64,000 nt of DNA, taken from the NCBI GenBank assembly GCA_947359465.1, contig OX375876.1:69942998-70006997 (forward strand). The letters run 5' to 3'. Both the position numbers and the translations under genes were made by a program. How positions within the stretch are numbered: position 1 is the stretch's first letter; each line of letters opens with the position of its first letter. Positions 60,299 through 64,000 of the stretch are shown here, one piece after another. Origin of the DNA: Metellina segmentata (taxonomy: Eukaryota > Arthropoda > Arachnida > Araneae > Tetragnathidae). The notes beneath the pieces are model-generated. The model did no database searches. It was not told the DNA's origin and saw only the letters and a list, made by a program, of their open reading frames with translations.

Positions 60299-61052
60299 AA
60301 GGGGAACATTTTGCAACATATGCAACTTTTTTTCACGCGTTCTACGTTGCATGTAATGTACTAAAACCAAAATTCCTCCTACATGGGGTGTATAGTAAGT
60401 GAGTTATAACCGCAGCATAAATACAACTTTCTGCATAAATGCAACTTTTTACATAAATGCAACCACCTGGAACTTTTTAAAATACAGCTTAAAATTAATT
60501 AATATCAAATTACTATTTCATTTTTTGCTCTGAATCAACCCTTCGATCACGCGTGTCTGATCATGCGAACGACGAAGAGTTGTGGATCAAACAAGTTCAT
60601 GGCAAGGTGGTCGTCCTAAGACAAAAGTGAAATAAATGGTTAGAAGTACTTTAACACACTGGTTGGCACTCTTAATGATCCAGAGGAAACTTGCGTAATC
60701 AACTGCAGTTTGAGAGGCGAGTGTCGATCATCAATATGTTGTTCGCCTTGTAGATGACGTTTTAAAATCTCTGAATGTTGAGCGAAAGTATTTTGCTCTT
60801 CTATTATCCGATACAGCACATTGTATGACTGCGGCTGGTGCAGGTTTTCTATGTTAAAGAAATATTATATATATATATATATAATACTGTTGTACACGAC
60901 TAAAACTGTCAATATACTTTGAATTTTTTACGAATAATTTACTTCAGAATTTAGTGTATAAAAATAAACGCAACCTTATTTCCATAAATGCAACTTTAGT
61001 GAATGATAAATGCAACTTTTCCCATTTTTACTGCAACGAAAAAATTGCCCTA
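60299..61052. mobile_element. hAT-type DNA transposon remnant (754 bp) with 8-bp target duplication
   Basis: The sequence CTGATGAC occurs at 60291-60298 and 61053-61060. The termini are imperfect inverted repeats: AAGGGGAACATTTT on the left and TAGGGCAATTTTTT read inward from the right. Sub-terminal GCAACTTT/GTTGC motifs are repeated at both ends, as is usual for hAT elements. The interior contains a transposase-like fragment (60662-60857) and a short TA run at 60866-60883. Confidence 0.8.
60662..60857 (+). pseudogene. hAT transposase fragment
   Basis: Two plus-strand pieces with one frameshift: VGTLNDPEETCVINCSLR (from 60662) and, from 60717, VDHQYVVRLVDDVLKSLNVE then FALLLSDTAHCMTAAGAGF and a TAA at 60855-60857. 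The phrase in which an LLLSD is followed by a conserved aromatic/Met and AAG resembles the RNase-H-like core of hAT transposases of the DUF659 type. The match is from memory of the family pattern. The enclosing element with an 8-bp duplication supports it independently. Confidence 0.55.
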
Positions 61053-61060
61053 CTGATGAC

Positions 61061-61359
61061 ATAAACGTTTTATAGTCGAATTATGGAGTTCAGCCCATAG
61101 AAGTCGGTAATGTTCCACAATCTTCAACATCAACAGTGAGTGCACCAATTATGATATATGAGCGGAGCGATGAAAATTTGATGGGTGAAATTAAAATAGT
61201 CAAGTGTTAATTGCTTTCACTCTGATTGACCATATGACCTCAGTGACGTATTATATGCATTAAACCTAGCGACCGTGTCCCGACACAGCCTCGTCCGTTT
61301 TTATTATTGCATTATATTAGTTTTGCATTATTGGTAGGTACGAAATGCAAATGGTAAGT
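61061..61359. other. Spacer, nothing recognised
   Basis: No recognisable feature. Confidence 0.4.
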
Positions 61360-62316
61360 AGTTGGTAGTTGAATTAACTTCAATCTGAAGCACCACATCG
61401 GATTCTAGACAGTCCTGTTTCAGTCTTGAAGGAAAAGAACCGAAAACAACACTTTGTACGTTTTAACAACCGTCAGCTTAGATGGTACACCACTCTCGAA
61501 ATTCCACACCACGTCAACGTTAAAACACTTGAGGCAAAGGAATATTTAATACTAGGGGGCCCGCCCCCTGCTCGCTAACGCCCGCCAACCCACGGAGGAT
61601 TGCTTCGCAATCCTCATTGGTTCGCTGCGCGAACATATGCTCGCTTCACTCGCATCAATGAAGACATGTGTCCTAGCATAAGAAATTTTTTACAAAATAT
61701 GATATTCCAAAAAAATATTTTTCAAATCTAAATTTTTTTTGCTGTTTTTCAGAAAATATATATACAGTACCTATGGAATCAGGATTCAAATGAATACTTT
61801 GAGAAAATTTGGCTCGAAATGTGAGCGCTAAATTGGAAATTGAATACCCAGCATGTTATTTGTGTGTACATTTACCCCTGCACTCGAGCCACCCACGCCT
61901 TTTTATTGAGTTTGTCGTCGAAAGTTGTAGTGCAAGCGTCTTGTTGAACTATAATTGTTGGCACTGAAAAGGACCTTTTTTTTTTAAATGGCCCTGAAAA
62001 AATCCTACGCTTTCTTTGATTTCTATTATTAACTGCAACAGCTCGACTTAAATTAATTTTTTTTTCAATAAAATTTATCCGATAACGTTATAAATTCAAT
62101 GGAAGCGCGAGGCTTCGTGATAAACAAACAATCATACAATGTTGCCAAAACGCGATTGCAAATAACGTCTTTTTTGCGTGCCACGTAAGAGAATTATATA
62201 TATAGATGCACCACACACCACCTGCACGAGGGGTTTAATTGGATTGAGTTTCAAATTCTCAACCATCCGGTTGCTATTCCGCTACGCTTTCAAACGGGCT
62301 ACCGTGGCACTATTGA
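61360..62316 (-). repeat. tRNA-derived SINE, copy B, split by a Helitron
   Basis: The two parts 61360-61551 and 62208-62316 together follow copy A. They show the GAAGTTAATTCAA-like tail, the CTCTCGAAATTCCACACCAC and GTCAACGTTAAAACACTTGA phrases, then the GCACCACAC block and a tRNA-like head whose A-box-like GGTAGCCCGTTTG is the complement of 62290-62302. The head is diverged. The Helitron at 61552-62207 sits in between. Confidence 0.6.
61552..62207 (-). mobile_element. Helitron family 2, copy 2 (656 bp), nested in SINE copy B
   Basis: It matches 41478-42127 over its full length, with the same minus-strand TCTATATATATAATTCTC start and GGGGGCGGGCCCCCTAG end. It lies between A (61551) and T (62208). 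The SINE sequence continues across the site (TTTAATA then TGCACCA), where copy A has TTTAACAAGCACCAG. The GC-rich hairpin module at 61558-61660 is conserved. Confidence 0.9.
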
Positions 62317-62639
62317 ATAAATGTTCATAATCATTATAGACGTATTTAAATAAGATATCTTCAATGGGATACCACTCCGCCCATAGGCATAAGGTATGAT
62401 TTAAATAAGGTATAAAAAGTGAGAAACGACATTGCAACCAATTGATACGATGTCAAATTTTAGACCAGTTGCATAGGTCTTTTTTAATTATACTAAACAC
62501 AATAATAATAATATTTAGTGGTGTAATTTCCAATGCTCCTCTTATGCAGAGGACACCATCTCTATTAAAAAACGTTTCCTTCTACCACTGAATTTATGAA
62601 AAATATGTTCACACATATATAGTCTTCTCTGTACCGGTC
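62317..62639. other. AT-rich spacer
   Basis: A short phrase TAAATAAG.TAT is repeated twice near 62348-62412. Nothing else. Confidence 0.4.
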
Positions 62640-63190
62640 ACAAACGCGTCAAGTTGAAATACGAAAGTGAAAAGAAAGGTAACATTCCAAGTTATCTTCG
62701 GCCTTAAATCTACTTTTACTCTACTATTTGAAAATATACAGCTCATAGGTCAGGAAGGGAATATTTGTATTTCACTTTAAAAGTGTACTAAGTCACGTTT
62801 CAGAGTTTCTTGTCAAAGAAAGGACTGGGGAAAAAATCGCGAGGAAGTAAAAAAGGGGCTCTGTATTCCCCAAATAGGTTTAAGTTATTGAATCAGTCCG
62901 ATGAAGGTTGCTAGAGAAGTTTTCGCTCCGAAAGGAATAAATGAATGTTCTTTGTCGGAGGGGATTCGAGAAAATGTAAAGCCTTTTTAAAAATGGAGAA
63001 GTATGGAGTGAATGATCTGAGTCTAAAAAGAAACAGTTTTGTGTGTGGATCTCGGAGTTTAGGGAATATTTTGATATGTAAATATGTTTAATATTTTTTA
63101 AGGATTGAAAAATTACCTCTGATGCTTCCTGTGAGGTAATTTGTTGGGCTTTAGTCAAAAATGGGCTCCTCTGCCATATGGGCCTATGTA
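62640..63190. promoter_or_regulatory. Low-repeat stretch, possible conserved non-coding element
   Basis: Composition is more balanced than the flanks and no repeat ends are visible. The minus-strand 92-codon frame (62880-63158) is unrecognised. The regulatory label is speculative. Confidence 0.15.
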
Positions 63191-63199
63191 TAAAGAATA

Positions 63200-63520
63200 A
63201 GTAGAAGTTAAGTATTAAATTAACGTTGTACTGGAGCAGAACAACGGGATATTGGTGACGGACTAGGAGGAAACCAGAAGTGTAAGATCCAAGGAGAACA
63301 CAACTCGATTTTGAACCGAACCACAGAAGGCCACACTTGAGTTGGCACCCTATTCTCCAAACTTCTACACCTCGCTAATGTGACGACATTTGATATTACA
63401 ACGGATTTAAGTTTTCATCACCCCCTTTGTACACAACAGTCTGTTTGAATTCAAAATTGTAAGTCTCCGGTGGCTATTTGTTACTCTTTCAACCTGGCTA
63501 TCTTGGGTCCTATATATCGA
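63200..63520 (-). repeat. tRNA-derived SINE, copy C
   Basis: The order of phrases is as in copies A and B: GAAGTTAAGTATTAAATTAA tail, TTCTCCAAACTTCTACACCT, ATGTGACGACATTTGATATT, ACAACGGATTTAAG, and then the head region with GGTGGCTATTTGTTACTCTT and AACCTGGCTATCTTGGGTCC. The A- and B-boxes have decayed. Confidence 0.55.
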
Positions 63521-63639
63521 AAATGGTATTCAGAATACAAAATTTAATATTTGGTTTATTAAGAGCTATCTAAATAAAAAGTTATGGCAGTTTGATCAAG
63601 TAATACTATTTTTCTTCTTTATATAGAAAAGCCGAAAAA

Positions 63640-63705
63640 TCAGGCTGATTGCCAGTGGACTCACGTCGAAATGTACCTGGTTCGAATCGAGTGTAAGGCA
63701 GACAT
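63640..63705 (+). repeat. Possible second tRNA-like SINE head
   Basis: AGGCTGATTGCCAGTGGACT resembles an A-box, and GGTTCGAATC (about 63682-63691) is a perfect B-box core at a plausible distance. There are no clean acceptor stems, so it is not called as a tRNA gene. Confidence 0.4.
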
Positions 63706-64000
63706 ATTTGGCTTTCTGGAGTGAATGGATAGTTTTTCTATAAATGGGTTTCGCCATGAATGTATGGTACTTTGCACATGATGTAACGTCAACTCCCCTA
63801 TAGTTGTTCATCACGGTAATACCAAATTGTCACAATTATGCCTCTGTTGTGATATCATGACTAAATTTATGAGTATATGACCGTATTTAAGGCTTTGTGA
63901 ATCATACGACATAATAGACGAACTATATATAATTTGTTAATGCCCGACGGGGGAACTGGTCATTACTCACAACCGAACTACTTTGCTTACGTGCACCACA
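63706..64000. other. Spacer to the end of the window
   Basis: Nothing recognised. Confidence 0.4.

Noticed and set aside
59105..63705. Functional tRNA genes at 59105-59195 and 63640-63705
   Set aside because: The A- and B-box-like motifs are present but acceptor and T-arm pairings fail, so they are listed only as possible SINE heads.

Overview
The window looks like intergenic or intronic DNA from a large, AT-rich, repeat-dense animal genome. I found no convincing host gene, no tRNA or rRNA gene, and no operon-like organisation. The mix of repeats points to an arthropod, and my best guess is an orb-weaving spider: Tc1-like transposons, hAT elements, Helitrons with TC...CTAG ends, tRNA-derived SINEs, a Ty3/gypsy remnant, a non-LTR retrotransposon remnant and long (TA)n arrays. 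The spider assignment rests on general resemblance and was not checked against any database.

Left part (1-16 kb). A degenerate ~200-bp tandem repeat (230-870) is followed by a tRNA-derived SINE (~1625-1978). A Tc1-like transposon (2509-5249) is interrupted by two unrelated hAT-type elements, each with an exact 8-bp target duplication. Next come a Helitron (5404-7040) and a decayed Ty3/gypsy pol region (7193-8640). The gypsy element's presumed LTR is split by a 5'-truncated non-LTR retrotransposon flanked by an exact 17-bp duplication (9087-10301). A 24-bp minisatellite (11732-12201) and a Tigger/pogo remnant (13545-14517) complete this part.

Middle (16-40 kb). A degenerate ~440-bp tandem array runs from ~16.88 to ~19.83 kb. 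Beyond it are a Tc1 transposase fragment (23000-23640), a TTAA-flanked piggyBac-type MITE (23733-24208), a ~230-bp (TA)n tract beside a 153-bp hAT MITE, and the best preserved Tc1-like element (28425-29831). A fourth Tc1-like fragment (31381-32157) abuts a Tigger-type MITE (32159-32580). The rest is AT-rich with a few more GC-rich islands.

Right part (40-64 kb). A second Helitron copy (40969-43178) carries a Helitron of another family inserted between A and T. A third copy (48814-51068) carries a TTAA-flanked element. There are several more copies of the piggyBac-type MITE, a perfect 98-bp palindrome (46299-46396), and a hAT element with a transposase fragment and 8-bp duplications (60299-61052). 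A SINE is split by the second Helitron family (61552-62207), and more SINE-like heads follow. Some GC-richer, low-repeat stretches could be regulatory DNA, but that is only inference.

The main result is a chronology of insertions: several elements sit inside others with clear target-site duplications, and in two cases a related copy or an open reading frame reveals the pre-insertion site.
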